A stretch of 64,000 bases of DNA from Nitratireductor soli (GTDB lineage Bacteria; Pseudomonadota; Alphaproteobacteria; Rhizobiales; Rhizobiaceae). This document shows, piece after piece, positions 36,721 to 45,755 of this stretch (position 1 is the stretch's first letter; each line of letters opens with the position of its first letter). The stretch spans positions 310,001 through 374,000 of the forward strand of contig NZ_LFVY01000001.1 of NCBI RefSeq assembly GCF_001050155.1. The letters are read 5' to 3'. The notes under the pieces were generated by a model. The model had not been told where the DNA came from and did no database searches. It worked only from the letters and a program-made list of their open reading frames with translations. The translations under genes were made by a program, and so were the position numbers.

Positions 36721-36849
36721 TCGGTCAGACCACTAGATCACGATGATTTTGGATTGAATCAATCCAAAATCATAAACGTGACCGCTCTCGGTAAATTAGA
36801 GCGGGATGCGGGCGGAAAACCGCTTCACACTTTTCCTCATCCCGCTCTA
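36721..36849. repeat. Composite rhizobial palindromic element
   Basis: The element contains several nested inverted repeats. (1) TCGGTCAGACCACTAGA (36721-36737) matches 6310-6326 inverted. (2) A 31-base palindrome with 13-base arms spans 36743-36773. (3) CCGCTCT (36782) pairs with AGAGCGG (36798). (4) TAGAGCGGGATG (36797-36808) pairs with CATCCCGCTCTA (36838-36849), enclosing GCGG-AAAA-CCGC. The last arm provides the TAG stop of suhB. The AGAGC...GCTCT element is, from memory, abundant in rhizobial intergenic DNA. Confidence 0.8.
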
Positions 36850-37641
36850 GCGCGCCGGCCTGGCGAGCGTTTTCAGCAGGGCGCGGTGCATCGCCTCATT
36901 GCCGGCGACGACCTTGCCGGTTTCGAAGATCTTGTTGCCGCCGTCGCGGTCGGTGACGAAGCCGCCTGCCTCGCGCACCAGGACGATGCCCGCCGCCATG
37001 TCCCAGGGCGACAGGGCGTCTTCCCAGAACCCATCCATGCGGCCGGCGGCCACATAGGCGAGGTCGAGGGCGGCGGAGCCGAGCCGGCGAATGCCGGCGG
37101 TCTCGCCCATCACGTTGCGCAGGTCGAGCAGCGCTTCGCCGTGATGGCCGCGGCCCAGATGCGGAATGCCGGTGCCGATCACCGCGTCGGACAGTTTCGT
37201 GCGCGCCGCCACACGCAGGCGCCGGTCGTTGAGGAAGGCGCCGCCGCCGCGCTCGGCGGTGTAGAGCTCATCCATGGCCGGGTTGTAGATGACGCCGGCG
37301 ACGAGCTGGCCCTGCCGCTCGAGTGCGATGGAGATCGAGAACACCGGTATGCCGTGCAGGAAATTGGTCGTGCCGTCGAGCGGGTCGACGATCCAGCGGT
37401 GCTGCGGGTCGTCGCCCTCGACCGTGCCGCTTTCCTCCATCAGGAAGGAATAGCCGGGCCGGGCGCGCGACAACTCGCTGTAGATGATCTCCTCGGCCTT
37501 GCGGTCGGCCTGGCTGACATAGTCGCCGGGTCCCTTCAGCGAAACCTGCAGGTTCTGCACCTCGCCGAAATCGCGCACCAGCGAGCGGCCCGCCTTCATC
37601 GCGGTCTGAACCATGACATTGATGATCGCCGAACGGGCCAT
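36847..37641 (-). CDS. suhB: Inositol monophosphatase family protein
   Basis: A 264-residue Mg2+-dependent phosphatase of the inositol monophosphatase / SuhB family. The metal-binding motifs are FLMEESGTVEGDD (EE), WIVDPLDGTTNFLHGIP (DPxDGTTNF) and SPWDMAAGIVLVREAGG (WDxAAG). Such enzymes hydrolyse inositol monophosphate and related sugars. SuhB is also an RNA-associated processing factor in enterics, which cannot be inferred here. Start ATG at 37641. Its stop codon lies in the composite palindromic element. The efp gene follows divergently 128 bases on the same strand upstream. Confidence 0.92.
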   Translation of the reverse strand: MARSAIINVMVQTAMKAGRSLVRDFGEVQNLQVSLKGPGDYVSQADRKAEEIIYSELSRARPGYSFLMEESGTVEGDDPQHRWIVDPLDGTTNFLHGIPVFSISIALERQGQLVAGVIYNPAMDELYTAERGGGAFLNDRRLRVAARTKLSDAVIGTGIPHLGRGHHGEALLDLRNVMGETAGIRRLGSAALDLAYVAAGRMDGFWEDALSPWDMAAGIVLVREAGGFVTDRDGGNKIFETGKVVAGNEAMHRALLKTLARPAR

Positions 37642-37769
37642 GAAACCTGTGCCTTCGTTTGTGTATGCTTGCCGTGAGACCGGGCTTGCTGTTGGGCCGG
37701 TCTATCTCATTGTTTTTCCGCATTTATGCGGGCGTCGGTGGAGCCACCTGACTGCAAATGCTCTGGAAC

Positions 37770-38333
37770 TTATTCGCCGCGGCGCAGATAGGTGATCTCG
37801 TTGGTGTCGACGATGATCTTCTCGCCGGCCGAGATGAAGGGCGGCACCATCACGCGGACGCCGTTCTCCATCACCGCCGGCTTGTAGGACGAAGCCGCCG
37901 TCTGGCCCTTTACCACGGGATCGGCCTCGACCACCTGGAGGGTCACATGGTCGGGCAGCGAAATGCCGATCGGCTTTTCCTCGTAGAGCTCCACCGTCAC
38001 CGTCATGCCGTCCTGCAGGAAGGCGGCGCGGTCGCCGACGAAATCCTTCTGCAGCTCGAGCTGCTCGTAGGATTCGGAATCCATGAACACCAGGGCTTCG
38101 CCCTGCTCGTAGAGGAAGGTGAAGTCCTTCTGCTCGAGCCGCACCTTCTCGACCGTCTCGGCGGCGCGGAAGCGCTCGTTGAGCTTGGTGCCGTCGATCA
38201 GGTTCTTCAATTCGACCTGGTTGTAGGCGCCGCCCTTGCCGGGCTTGACCGCGTTGGTCTTGACCGCCGCCCACAGGCCGCCATTGTGCTCGATGACGTT
38301 GCCGGGGCGGATTTCGTTGCCGTTGATTTTCAT
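37770..38333 (-). CDS. efp: Elongation factor P
   Basis: EF-P relieves ribosome stalling at polyproline sequences. The 187-residue protein has the KOW-like domain 1 and two OB domains. The modifiable lysine K33 lies in the loop PGKGGAY, and the ending [20 protein letters not shown] is typical. Start ATG at 38333 gives [12 protein letters not shown]; the longer reading further upstream has no family support. The tip lysine would be lysylated if the EpmA/EpmB enzymes are present elsewhere. Confidence 0.96.
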   Translation of the reverse strand: MKINGNEIRPGNVIEHNGGLWAAVKTNAVKPGKGGAYNQVELKNLIDGTKLNERFRAAETVEKVRLEQKDFTFLYEQGEALVFMDSESYEQLELQKDFVGDRAAFLQDGMTVTVELYEEKPIGISLPDHVTLQVVEADPVVKGQTAASSYKPAVMENGVRVMVPPFISAGEKIIVDTNEITYLRRGE

Positions 38334-38443
38334 GCTGGATCGTCCTGATGGTCTTCGGCGCATCAGCGCGCGATTTGGCGCTTCCAAGACCATAAAACGC
38401 CTGCCAAGGCAAGCCGAAGCGCAAACCGGGCCGGCTGAAAACG

Positions 38444-39469
38444 TCAGCGCAGCCGGTTCGCGCGCTGGATCGCCTCCTTCATCTCCTCCGGCGTGAGGCC
38501 GGCGAGAAAGCCTTCCATTTCCCGGTCGATCAGGCCGGCCCGGCGGGCCGAGATGTACCAGGCGGCCGCCTCGGTCGTGTTGGCGTCGGTGCCGACGCCG
38601 GCGCGATAAAGCTTGGCGAGCCGGTTTTGGGCCGCAACGTTGCCGCCGTCCGCGGCGCGTTTCAGCCAGCCAAACCCGGTCTTCGGATCGCGCGTCCCGC
38701 CGCGGCCTTCGACCAGCCATGTGCCGAGATCGAGCTGGGCGGTGTCGAAATTCTGCGTCGCGGCGCGCTTCAGCCAGCGCTCGGCTTCCCTTTCGTCCAC
38801 CTGCTTGCCGCCGAAGCCGTTGGCGTAGACCTGGGCCATGGCGTATTGCGCGTCGGCAAGCCCCGCCTTGGCGGCGCGTTCATAATAGGTGACGGCGCGT
38901 TTCTCGGCGGCGAAGCTCGGCTGTCGGTCGACGATCATCTGGGCCAGGTTGAACTGGGCGAGCCGGTTTCCACCCTCGGCGGCCGTCTGCATCAGCTCGA
39001 AGGCGCGATCCGTGTCCTTGGCGGTGAAATCGCCGTCTATCAGCATCAGCGCGTATTGAAACTGCGCCTCGGGAACGCCCTGCCGGGCAGCCTTCTCATA
39101 CCATTCGGCGGCCTTCCTGGCGTTGCGCGGCATGCCGAGGCCGCGCGCGTGGATTTCGGCGATCAGCGTCTGGGCGGCCGGGTCGCCGCTTTCGGCGCGC
39201 GGCAGGGCGAGGTTGTGCGCCGTGATGTAGTAGCCGCGCTGGAAGGCGCCGTAGGCGGCATCGGGCAGGGTTCCGAAGCGATCGGGATCGACCGCGTCTA
39301 TGGTGGGACTCTTCAGGGGGGTCTTGTTCGGCGGCTCGAGCCGGTCGACCAGCGGTTCGTCGATCACCGCCTGCTCCACCGCGTCATTGTCGGCGGCCAG
39401 CGCCGGACCGGCCAGCACCAGGGCGGCGACGGCCAGGAGAGCGATCTGGCAGCGTGCGGGTCGCATCAT
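38444..39469 (-). CDS. Sel1-repeat (TPR-like) secreted protein
   Basis: A 341-residue protein with a signal peptide ([17 protein letters not shown], cleavage near residue 25) and a series of Sel1 repeats of about 35 residues: [58 protein letters not shown] and [14 protein letters not shown]. Sel1 repeats mediate protein contacts in the periplasm. The ATG at 39469 overlaps the thiE-like stop by one base (TGATG) with AAGGAG upstream, so translation is coupled. Another ATG at 39466 is possible. Partner unknown. Confidence 0.88.
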   Translation of the reverse strand: MMRPARCQIALLAVAALVLAGPALAADNDAVEQAVIDEPLVDRLEPPNKTPLKSPTIDAVDPDRFGTLPDAAYGAFQRGYYITAHNLALPRAESGDPAAQTLIAEIHARGLGMPRNARKAAEWYEKAARQGVPEAQFQYALMLIDGDFTAKDTDRAFELMQTAAEGGNRLAQFNLAQMIVDRQPSFAAEKRAVTYYERAAKAGLADAQYAMAQVYANGFGGKQVDEREAERWLKRAATQNFDTAQLDLGTWLVEGRGGTRDPKTGFGWLKRAADGGNVAAQNRLAKLYRAGVGTDANTTEAAAWYISARRAGLIDREMEGFLAGLTPEEMKEAIQRANRLR

Positions 39470-40113
39470 CACACTCCTTCGGACTGTGCCACCCGGTCGA
39501 GAATGGCGTTGGCCTCGATCACGGCTTTCGCCGGATCCGTCTCGTCGGAAAAGACGGCCGAGCAAAGGGCCACGAAGTCCGCCCCACCCCGCGCCACGTC
39601 CTCCACGGAGGCGATGCTGCTGCCGCCAAGAACGATGCAGGGGATCTGTATCATCTCCGACCACCAGGTGCCGAGCGACATGTTGCGTGGGTGCGGTTCG
39701 GGTTTGTTGTCATAGCCGAAGCGACCGAAGAAGACATAGTCCGGCTGTGTCTCGCCGCGTTCCAGCGCCTCGTCGCGCGTCTTGATACCGCCGGTGCCGA
39801 CCATCATGGTCTGCTGGTATTTCTCCACCATCTCGCCAAGCTCGGCCTTCGATCCCTCGACATGGATGCCGTCGGCCTTGACCCGGGCGGCGATGCGCGG
39901 CGCGCCGGCGATCATCACGGCGACACCGCGCGCCTGGGCCATCGGCGTCAACCGCTCGGCGCGCGCCTGGAAGCCGACCTCGTCCTGACCGTAGTCGGGA
40001 ATGATCAGCGACGCGACATCGCCGGCGGCAAGCGCCGCCTTGACATGGTTGTCGTCATTGGCTGCCAGCTCCGGCGGCGGGGCAATCAGGACGAGGCGAC
40101 AGCGGTTTGACAT
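39469..40113 (-). CDS. Thiamine-phosphate synthase family protein
   Basis: A 214-residue ThiE/TenI-fold protein. The TIM-barrel motifs are LVLIAPPPEL, VAVMIAG, ADGIHVEGSKAEL and GGTGGI-like VGTGGIKTRDEA, and the late GGSSIASVEDVARGGADFVALCS. It lacks several residues of the E. coli ThiE pattern and resembles the TenI-like copies common in rhizobia, so catalytic thiamine synthesis is likely but not certain. No other thi gene or TPP riboswitch signature is visible. It is translationally coupled to the Sel1 gene downstream. Confidence 0.8.
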   Translation of the reverse strand: MSNRCRLVLIAPPPELAANDDNHVKAALAAGDVASLIIPDYGQDEVGFQARAERLTPMAQARGVAVMIAGAPRIAARVKADGIHVEGSKAELGEMVEKYQQTMMVGTGGIKTRDEALERGETQPDYVFFGRFGYDNKPEPHPRNMSLGTWWSEMIQIPCIVLGGSSIASVEDVARGGADFVALCSAVFSDETDPAKAVIEANAILDRVAQSEGV

Positions 40114-40321
40114 TCTTGGTTCACTCCTGACGGCGCGATGGTTCTCGACGGATCCGGCCCGGCTGTTTCTGGCCGGTCATTTTGGTTTGAATTGGGCATA
40201 GACGAAGGCCACGGCGCGCGACAAGGAGAATCGGAAAACGGCCTTGCCCCTCGCAAAGCCGGCGCAATGGCTTTATGCGTGTCGTCGCCCGGTTGTCGGG
40301 CAGTCCAGCCAAGCTCTTGCG

Positions 40322-41092
40322 ATGCCCATTCTCTCCGATCCCACATTCTATCTGGCGGCCGTCCCGGCCGTCATTCTCGTCGGCCTTTCGAAGGGTGGGT
40401 TCGGCGGCGCCATGGCGCTGCTCGGCGTGCCGCTGGTGACGCTGGTCGTTCCGCCGGTGCAGGCAGCCGCCATCCTGCTGCCGATCCTGATCGTCATGGA
40501 TATGGTCTCGCTTTGGGCCTGGCGCGGGTCGTTCGACCGCCGGACGCTTTCCATCATGTTGCCCGGCGCGCTCGTCGGCATCGCGATCGGCTGGGCAACG
40601 GCGGCGGTGGTGACGGAAGGGCATGTGCGGCTGATCGTCGGCCTCGTCACGCTGGCCTTCTTCCTGCGCTGGCTCATGGAGCGGCTTGGCGGGCGCGAGC
40701 GCACCGCCAGCCACAGCCGGCCACGCGGAACGTTCTGGGGCATGGTGGCCGGCTTCACCAGTTTCGTGGCGCATGCCGGGGGGCCGCCGTTCCAGGTCTA
40801 TGCGCTGCCGCTGAAGCACGATCCCAAACGCTACACCGGCACCAGCGTCGTCTTCTTCGCCGTGGTCAATGCGGTGAAGCTGGTTCCATATCTGGCGCTC
40901 GGCCAGTTCGACCGGTCGAACCTGATGGCGTCGGCAGTGCTGATGCCGTTGGCGCCGCTGGCCACGCTGGCGGGGGTGTGGATCGTCCGGCGCATCAAGC
41001 CGTCCGTCTTCTACCCCTTCATGTATTGCATGGTGTTCATCGTTTCGTTGAAGCTCATCCACGATGGGGCATCCGATCTGCTGGGATGGTGA
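40322..41092 (+). CDS. TSUP (TauE/SafE) permease, copy 1
   Basis: A 256-residue membrane protein of the TauE/SafE/YfcA family with about eight hydrophobic segments. The family repeats are visible as AVPAVILVGLSKGGFGGAMALLGVPLVTLV in the first half and GFTSFVAHAGGPPFQVYALP in the second. Members transport sulfite, sulfoacetate or related anions outward; the substrate here is unknown. Start ATG at 40322 is preferred because the upstream in-frame segment lacks hydrophobic character. A second TSUP gene lies at 43636-44478. Confidence 0.9.
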   Translation: MPILSDPTFYLAAVPAVILVGLSKGGFGGAMALLGVPLVTLVVPPVQAAAILLPILIVMDMVSLWAWRGSFDRRTLSIMLPGALVGIAIGWATAAVVTEGHVRLIVGLVTLAFFLRWLMERLGGRERTASHSRPRGTFWGMVAGFTSFVAHAGGPPFQVYALPLKHDPKRYTGTSVVFFAVVNAVKLVPYLALGQFDRSNLMASAVLMPLAPLATLAGVWIVRRIKPSVFYPFMYCMVFIVSLKLIHDGASDLLGW

Positions 41093-41143
41093 CGGGTTCG
41101 GGAGCTTGTGCTTAATAGGGCGAAAAGCAGCGGGAGGATTTTG

Positions 41144-42787
41144 GTGGCCGGCAATTCCTATGAACGGGATCTCGACAAGAATCCCGCCAATCATCAGCCC
41201 CTGACGCCGCTGGTCCTGCTGGAGCGGGCGGCGAAGGTCTTTCCCGAGCGGACGGCGATCATCCATGGGGCGATGCGCCTGTCCTATGCGGAATTCTGGC
41301 AGCGTTCGCTGAGGCTGGCTTCGGCGCTTGTCCGCCACGGCATCGGCAAGGGCGACACGGTGACGGTGATGCTGTCGAACACGCCGCCCATGCTGGAAGC
41401 CCATCACGGCGTGCCGATGACGAAAGCGGTGCTGCATTCGCTCAACACGCGGCTCGATGCGCCGGTCATCGCGTTCCAACTCGACCATGCCGAAAGCAAG
41501 GTGGTCATCGTCGATCGCGAGTTTTCCGGGGTGATGAAAGAGGCGCTGGCGCTGGCCGAGGTCAAGCCGCTGGTGATCGACTACGACGACCCCGAATATC
41601 CGGACGATGCTCCCTACGCGAAGGGCGCGCGGATCGGCGGCGTCGACTATGAGGATTTCGTCGCATCGGGCGATGCCGGTTTCGCCTGGTCGATGCCCGA
41701 CGACGAGTGGGACGCGATCTCGCTCAACTATACATCGGGCACGACGGGCAATCCGAAGGGCGTCGTCTATCACCATCGCGGCGCGGCCCTGATGGCCTAC
41801 GCCAACACGGTCCATGCCGGCATGGGGCGTGAGCCGGTCTATCTGTGGACGCTGCCCATGTTCCACTGCAATGGCTGGTGCTTTCCCTGGACGCTGGCGC
41901 TGCAGGGCGGCATTCATGTCTGCCTGCGCTGGGTCAGGGCCAAGGCGATGTATGATGCGATTGCCGAGCACGGCGTGACGCATCTGTGCGGCGCGCCGGT
42001 CGTCATGTCGGCGCTCATCAACGCCCCGGAAGCGGAGAAGCGGGCCTTCACGCAGACGGTGACCTTCAACACGGCCGCGGCGCCGCCGCCCGAATCCGTG
42101 CTTTCCGGCATGGCCGAAACAGGTTTTGCCGTGACCCATCTCTACGGCCTGACCGAGACCTACGGTCCGGCGGTGGTGAATGAGTGGAAGGACGATTGGG
42201 ACGCGCTCGACGGCGCGGGCCAGGCGGCGCGCAAGGCGCGCCAGGGCGTGCGCTACGCGGCGCTCGAAGGATTGACCGTGATGGATCCGGAAACGATGGT
42301 TCCGACACCGGCCGATGGCGAGACGATCGGCGAGGTGCTGTTTCGCGGCAACATCGTCATGAAAGGCTATCTGAAAAACCGGCAGGCTTCGGATGAAGCA
42401 TTCGCCGGCGGGTGGTTCCATTCCGGCGATCTGGGCGTCATGCACCCTGACGGCTACATCCAGCTCAAGGACCGGTCGAAGGACATCATCATCTCCGGCG
42501 GCGAGAACATCTCCTCCATCGAGGTGGAGGACGCATTGTACAAACACCCGGCCGTTGCCGCCTGCGGCGTGGTGGCGAAAGCGGACGAAAAATGGGGCGA
42601 AACGCCCATTGCGTTCGTCGAACTGAAGCCGGGCCGGCAGGCAAGCGAGCAGGAGCTTCTCGACCATTGCCGGTCGCTCCTGGCGCGATTCAAATGTCCA
42701 AAGAACGTCGTTTTTGCTGAAATTCCAAAGACTTCGACAGGGAAGATTCAGAAATTCCGGCTTCGCGAAATGGCCAGGGCCGTGTGA
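41144..42787 (+). CDS. Acyl-CoA synthetase (AMP-forming)
   Basis: A 547-residue adenylate-forming enzyme that activates a carboxylic acid to its CoA ester. Visible motifs are the P-loop YTSGTTGNPKGVV, the adenosine contact GLTETYGP and the C-terminal DRSKDIIISGGENISSIEVED, with K in STGKIQKF as the catalytic lysine. The pattern fits a medium-chain or methylmercaptopropionate-type ligase, but the acid is not defined by sequence. I chose the GTG at 41144, preceded at about 7 bases by GGGAGG, over the upstream ATG at 41108. No companion beta-oxidation genes are adjacent. Confidence 0.9.
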   Translation: MAGNSYERDLDKNPANHQPLTPLVLLERAAKVFPERTAIIHGAMRLSYAEFWQRSLRLASALVRHGIGKGDTVTVMLSNTPPMLEAHHGVPMTKAVLHSLNTRLDAPVIAFQLDHAESKVVIVDREFSGVMKEALALAEVKPLVIDYDDPEYPDDAPYAKGARIGGVDYEDFVASGDAGFAWSMPDDEWDAISLNYTSGTTGNPKGVVYHHRGAALMAYANTVHAGMGREPVYLWTLPMFHCNGWCFPWTLALQGGIHVCLRWVRAKAMYDAIAEHGVTHLCGAPVVMSALINAPEAEKRAFTQTVTFNTAAAPPPESVLSGMAETGFAVTHLYGLTETYGPAVVNEWKDDWDALDGAGQAARKARQGVRYAALEGLTVMDPETMVPTPADGETIGEVLFRGNIVMKGYLKNRQASDEAFAGGWFHSGDLGVMHPDGYIQLKDRSKDIIISGGENISSIEVEDALYKHPAVAACGVVAKADEKWGETPIAFVELKPGRQASEQELLDHCRSLLARFKCPKNVVFAEIPKTSTGKIQKFRLREMARAV

Positions 42788-42836
42788 TCCAGGCAGGCAT
42801 GCTCGGCGGTATTTGACACAATGATCGCCGCCAACC

Positions 42837-42851
42837 TTAACCATTCGTTAA
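42837..42851. promoter_or_regulatory. CtrA box 1
   Basis: TTAA-CCATTCG-TTAA matches the TTAA-N7-TTAA consensus of CtrA, and includes the half-site TTAACCAT. It lies ahead of the probable small RNA and rcdA. Confidence 0.7.
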
Positions 42852-42859
42852 GCTTTACG

Positions 42860-42972
42860 TGCGTTTACTGTGTTTATCCAGTGATCTGGATTCTTACCGA
42901 GTGGCTGGAGCCATTCTGTTTGACGCCTCCCTGTTTAAACTCCTGAGAGCCGCGAACGCGGCTCTTTTTTTG
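42860..42972 (+). ncRNA. Probable small RNA upstream of rcdA
   Basis: No open reading frame with family support covers the stretch between 42788 and 43136, but it ends in a strong intrinsic terminator (42946-42972) and begins just after a CtrA box. The predicted transcript carries GCCTCCC and CTCCTG near the terminator, motifs that can pair with Shine-Dalgarno sequences in rhizobial trans-acting sRNAs. It may instead be the terminated 3' end of the acyl-CoA synthetase message. Start is estimated. I do not assign it to a named family. Confidence 0.45.
42946..42972 (+). terminator. Intrinsic terminator of the probable sRNA
   Basis: AGAGCCGC-GAAC-GCGGCTCT followed by seven Ts is an 8-base-pair stem with a tetraloop. 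It works on the + strand only. Confidence 0.9.
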
Positions 42973-42985
42973 TCCGGACGAGGCG

Positions 42986-43000
42986 TTAACCTTTTGTTAA
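42986..43000. promoter_or_regulatory. CtrA box 2
   Basis: TTAA-CCTTTTG-TTAA is a second TTAA-N7-TTAA match, downstream of the terminator and 137 bases before the rcdA start, in position to control rcdA. Confidence 0.7.
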
Positions 43001-43136
43001 GGAAAAACTTGCCATCGGCTGTGCACAAGCGCATTTTCGCCATGAGCCGATGCCATTGAGGGTGCGGTTCAAATATGATTGAACTCCGTTCCGGGCGTCG
43101 AACCGGGCAAGTCAGTAGTGGTGGGGCGTAAACATA

Positions 43137-43670
43137 ATGATTGAAGTCGGGAGCGGTCGCGCGACCACGATCAAGTTGGCCGAGCATCGTGTCTTCTCGG
43201 GTTCGTTCAAACCGCTTTACAATCAGGGCATGGGTCTGGTCGAAGAGGCTGCCGAGTATCTCGACGGCGATGGCCGGGCGGCCGCCAAGCTCCTGTCGCA
43301 GGCCGGTGCCACCCTTTATGCGGCCGAATCCATGCGGCTCACCACACGGCTCATGCAACTCGCCTCATGGCTGCTGCTGCAGCGCGCCGCCAATGCCGGC
43401 GAGATGACGCGCGAGCAGGTGGCTGCCGAAAAGTCGAAGGTTCGCCTCGATACCAATTCACCGCAGGATCAGGCCCTTGGCTGGGCCGAACTGCCGGACG
43501 CCTTTCGCAATCTCGTCGTGCGCTCACTGAGATTGCAGGATCTGGTGCGCCGCATGGACGAGGAGATCTACGGATCGCCGAAGCCGCGAGCGGACGATGC
43601 GGATGCTTCGAACACCAATCCGGTGTTCGACCAGATCACCCTTCTGAAAACAGCATTCGGCCACCGCTGA
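43137..43670 (+). CDS. rcdA: RcdA-like regulator of CtrA degradation (DUF1465)
   Basis: A 177-residue cytoplasmic helical protein. The sequence starts MIEVGSGRATTIKLAEHRVFSGSFK and contains LYNQGMGLVEEAAEYLDG, LYAAESMRLTTRLMQLASWLLLQRA and LRLQDLVRRMDEEIY, the core of DUF1465. In Caulobacter this is RcdA, an adaptor for ClpXP that promotes degradation of the cell-cycle regulator CtrA. Two CtrA boxes lie upstream, so feedback is plausible. The stop overlaps the 3' end of the convergent TSUP gene by 35 bases. The 349-base gap before it is described under the sRNA entry. Confidence 0.88.
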   Translation: MIEVGSGRATTIKLAEHRVFSGSFKPLYNQGMGLVEEAAEYLDGDGRAAAKLLSQAGATLYAAESMRLTTRLMQLASWLLLQRAANAGEMTREQVAAEKSKVRLDTNSPQDQALGWAELPDAFRNLVVRSLRLQDLVRRMDEEIYGSPKPRADDADASNTNPVFDQITLLKTAFGHR

Positions 43671-44478
43671 TCAGCCAGCGGGCGAGCATTTCCGTCGCCG
43701 GCAGCGCCAGAAAAGCCGCCGCGACGATCAGCGTGAAGGCGACGCGCCGGTAAGTGGCGTCGCTTGCCCTGCCGTAGAGGCGCCAGCCGGCGAACAGACC
43801 CAGCACATAGACCGGGATCATGAACAGGCCGAGCATGATGCGCGGCCGGTCGAACAGGTCCGCCGCCCACAGATTGGCGGCCGCGAGCAGTTCGCTGAGG
43901 AGGAACAGGGCGAGCAGATTGGCCCGGACGATGGCGGTCGGCATGCCGGACGCCAGCCAGTAGATGATCACCGGCGGGCCGGGGATCGAGGCGATGCCCG
44001 ACAGGACGCCCGCCAGGCCGCCGACACTGAGCGAGACCGGCAATCCGCGCGGCCCGCGATAGCGCCAACCGCTCCACAGCGTCGCGGCGCAGACGAGAAT
44101 CGCCAGGCAGATCAGCCAGCGCAACGCCGTTTCGTTGCCGTTCTTCAGAATAAAGATGCCGAGCGGGACGAACAGGGCGAAGCCGGCGAGGATCGGCAGG
44201 ATTTCGCGCCAGCGAGCGATCTTCATGACCGGGATGGTCAAGGGCAGGGTCGGCAGGGAATCGATGATGACCAGCAGCACCACGGCGGTGACCGGGTCGT
44301 AGAGAGCGGCCGCCACCGGGGCGACGATCATGCCTGTGCCGAAGCCGGACAGGCCGCGCACGACGCCGGCGGCGGCGATCGTCATGGCCAGAAGAATGAG
44401 ACTGGTGTCCAGTTCGACCAGTTGTCTGTTCCTTCGAGTAGCATGCAAAAGGCTAATTGCTCTACGGAGCGCAGTCAT
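43636..44478 (-). CDS. TSUP (TauE/SafE) permease, copy 2
   Basis: A 280-residue inner-membrane protein of the TauE/SafE family with about eight hydrophobic segments, notably [17 protein letters not shown] and [24 protein letters not shown]. It is more divergent from copy 1 than a recent duplicate would be. The ATG at 44478 gives a hydrophilic 25-residue N-terminal extension; the next ATG at 44385 is possible but would cut into the first helix. Its 3' end overlaps the end of rcdA. Substrate unknown. Confidence 0.88.
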   Translation of the reverse strand: MTALRRAISLLHATRRNRQLVELDTSLILLAMTIAAAGVVRGLSGFGTGMIVAPVAAALYDPVTAVVLLVIIDSLPTLPLTIPVMKIARWREILPILAGFALFVPLGIFILKNGNETALRWLICLAILVCAATLWSGWRYRGPRGLPVSLSVGGLAGVLSGIASIPGPPVIIYWLASGMPTAIVRANLLALFLLSELLAAANLWAADLFDRPRIMLGLFMIPVYVLGLFAGWRLYGRASDATYRRVAFTLIVAAAFLALPATEMLARWLISGGRMLFSEG

Positions 44479-44516
44479 CGCGTGGCAATGGGCCTGCCCA
44501 CGGCTATGGTGATGCC

Positions 44517-45032
44517 ATGAACATCGCGATTCGCATCATCGGCATCGACCCTGGGCTCCGGCGTACCGGCTGGGCCATCATCGAGGCGCAGGGCAATTCA
44601 CTGCGCTTCGTCGAGGCCGGCACGGTGCGCTCCGACGACAAGGCCGATCTCGCCTCGCGGCTGTGCCAGCTGCATGACGGGCTGGCGGCTGTGCTGCATG
44701 AGCATATGCCCGAGGAGGCGGCCGTCGAATCGACCTTCGTCAATACGAATGCGAGCGCGACGCTGAAGCTCGGCCAGGCGCGCGGCATCGCCATGCTGGT
44801 GCCGGCGCGCGCCGGCCTGCGTGTCGCCGAATATGCGCCGAATGCCGTCAAGAAGGCGGTGATCGGCGTCGGGCATGGCGACAAGAAGCAGATTCACATG
44901 ATGGTCAAGGTGCTGATGCCGAAGGCGCGTTTCGACACGGACGACGCGGCCGACGCCATCGCCATCGCCATCTGCCATGCCCACCATCGTCAATCCGTCA
45001 CCGCCCGTCTGGCACTGGAAACACTGAAATGA
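44517..45032 (+). CDS. ruvC: Crossover junction endodeoxyribonuclease RuvC
   Basis: RuvC resolves Holliday junctions by symmetric nicking. The 171 residues contain the catalytic acidic residues in [18 protein letters not shown] and [17 protein letters not shown], plus the [11 protein letters not shown] helix. ATG at 44517 is preferred to an in-frame ATG at 44457 because the leader lacks homology. It overlaps the ruvA start by 4 bases (ATGA). The ruvC-ruvA pair is followed by an unexpected vapBC before ruvB. Confidence 0.96.
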   Translation: MNIAIRIIGIDPGLRRTGWAIIEAQGNSLRFVEAGTVRSDDKADLASRLCQLHDGLAAVLHEHMPEEAAVESTFVNTNASATLKLGQARGIAMLVPARAGLRVAEYAPNAVKKAVIGVGHGDKKQIHMMVKVLMPKARFDTDDAADAIAIAICHAHHRQSVTARLALETLK

Positions 45033-45646
45033 TCGGCAAATTGAAGGGGCTCGTCGACGAGATCGGCGAGGATCACTGCATCATCGACGTGGGCGGGGTC
45101 GGCTATGTGGCCTTCTGTCCCTTGCGCACGCTGTCGGGGCTGGAAGCCGGCACGGCCGTTGCCCTGTTCATCGAAACCTATGTGCGCGAGGACATGATCC
45201 GTCTCTACGGCTTCCGCACCACGCTCGAACGCGAATGGTTCCGCATGCTGCAGAACAATGTGCAGGGCGTCGGCGCCAAGGTGGCGCTGTCGGTGCTGTC
45301 GACCCTGTCGCCCGCCGAACTGGCCAATGCGATCGCCCTGAAGGACGTGGCGATGGTGGCGCGCGCGCCCGGCGTCGGCAAGAAGGTCGCCGAGCGCATC
45401 ATCACGGAACTGAAGAGCAAGGCGCCGGCCTTTGCCGGCGATGCGACGGGCACGATCGGCCTGAAGCAGGAGCTTGGCGAAGGCGTAGCGCCAGCGCCGA
45501 TGGCCGACGCGGTCTCGGCACTTGCCAATCTCGGCTACTCGCGCGACATCGCCGCCAATGCGATTGCCCTGGCCTTGAAAGCGGCAGGCGAGGGGGCGGA
45601 CGCGGGAACGCTGATCCGGCTCGGGCTCAAGGAACTGGCGCGATGA
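45029..45646 (+). CDS. ruvA: Holliday junction helicase subunit RuvA
   Basis: RuvA binds Holliday junctions and loads RuvB for branch migration. The 205-residue protein has domain I ([30 protein letters not shown]), domain II with two helix-hairpin-helix motifs ([20 protein letters not shown] and [19 protein letters not shown]), and the C-terminal domain III ([20 protein letters not shown]), the RuvB contact. The start overlaps ruvC by 4 bases. The expected immediate ruvB follows only after the vapBC insertion. Confidence 0.96.
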   Translation: MIGKLKGLVDEIGEDHCIIDVGGVGYVAFCPLRTLSGLEAGTAVALFIETYVREDMIRLYGFRTTLEREWFRMLQNNVQGVGAKVALSVLSTLSPAELANAIALKDVAMVARAPGVGKKVAERIITELKSKAPAFAGDATGTIGLKQELGEGVAPAPMADAVSALANLGYSRDIAANAIALALKAAGEGADAGTLIRLGLKELAR

Positions 45647-45696
45647 AGTCGGCGCAGCATGGAAAGGTGGGAGCGAATGTTCCTTGCCTTTTCTTT

Positions 45697-45725
45697 TTTC
45701 CTTACTATTTTAGGATGTAAGGAAA
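45697..45725 (+). promoter_or_regulatory. Candidate VapB/AbrB operator
   Basis: Perfect 9-base arms TTTCCTTAC (45697-45705) and GTAAGGAAA (45717-45725) are separated by 11 bases (TATTTTAGGAT, which can double as a -10 element). The site sits 31 bases upstream of the antitoxin start. AbrB-type antitoxins usually bind such repeats at their own promoter. Confidence 0.65.
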
Positions 45726-45755
45726 GTACGCAGAACGAAAAGGCGACTAGCAGAA

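Noticed and set aside
40114-40321. TPP riboswitch ahead of the thiE-like gene
   Set aside because: The conserved CUGAGA and ACCUGAUC motifs of the THI box are not present in either orientation.
40121-42844. A very long open frame (about 900 codons) on the - strand antisense to the acyl-CoA synthetase
   Set aside because: It is rich in Arg, His and Gln with no domain, and the + strand protein has complete motifs. Long antisense frames are common in such GC-rich DNA.
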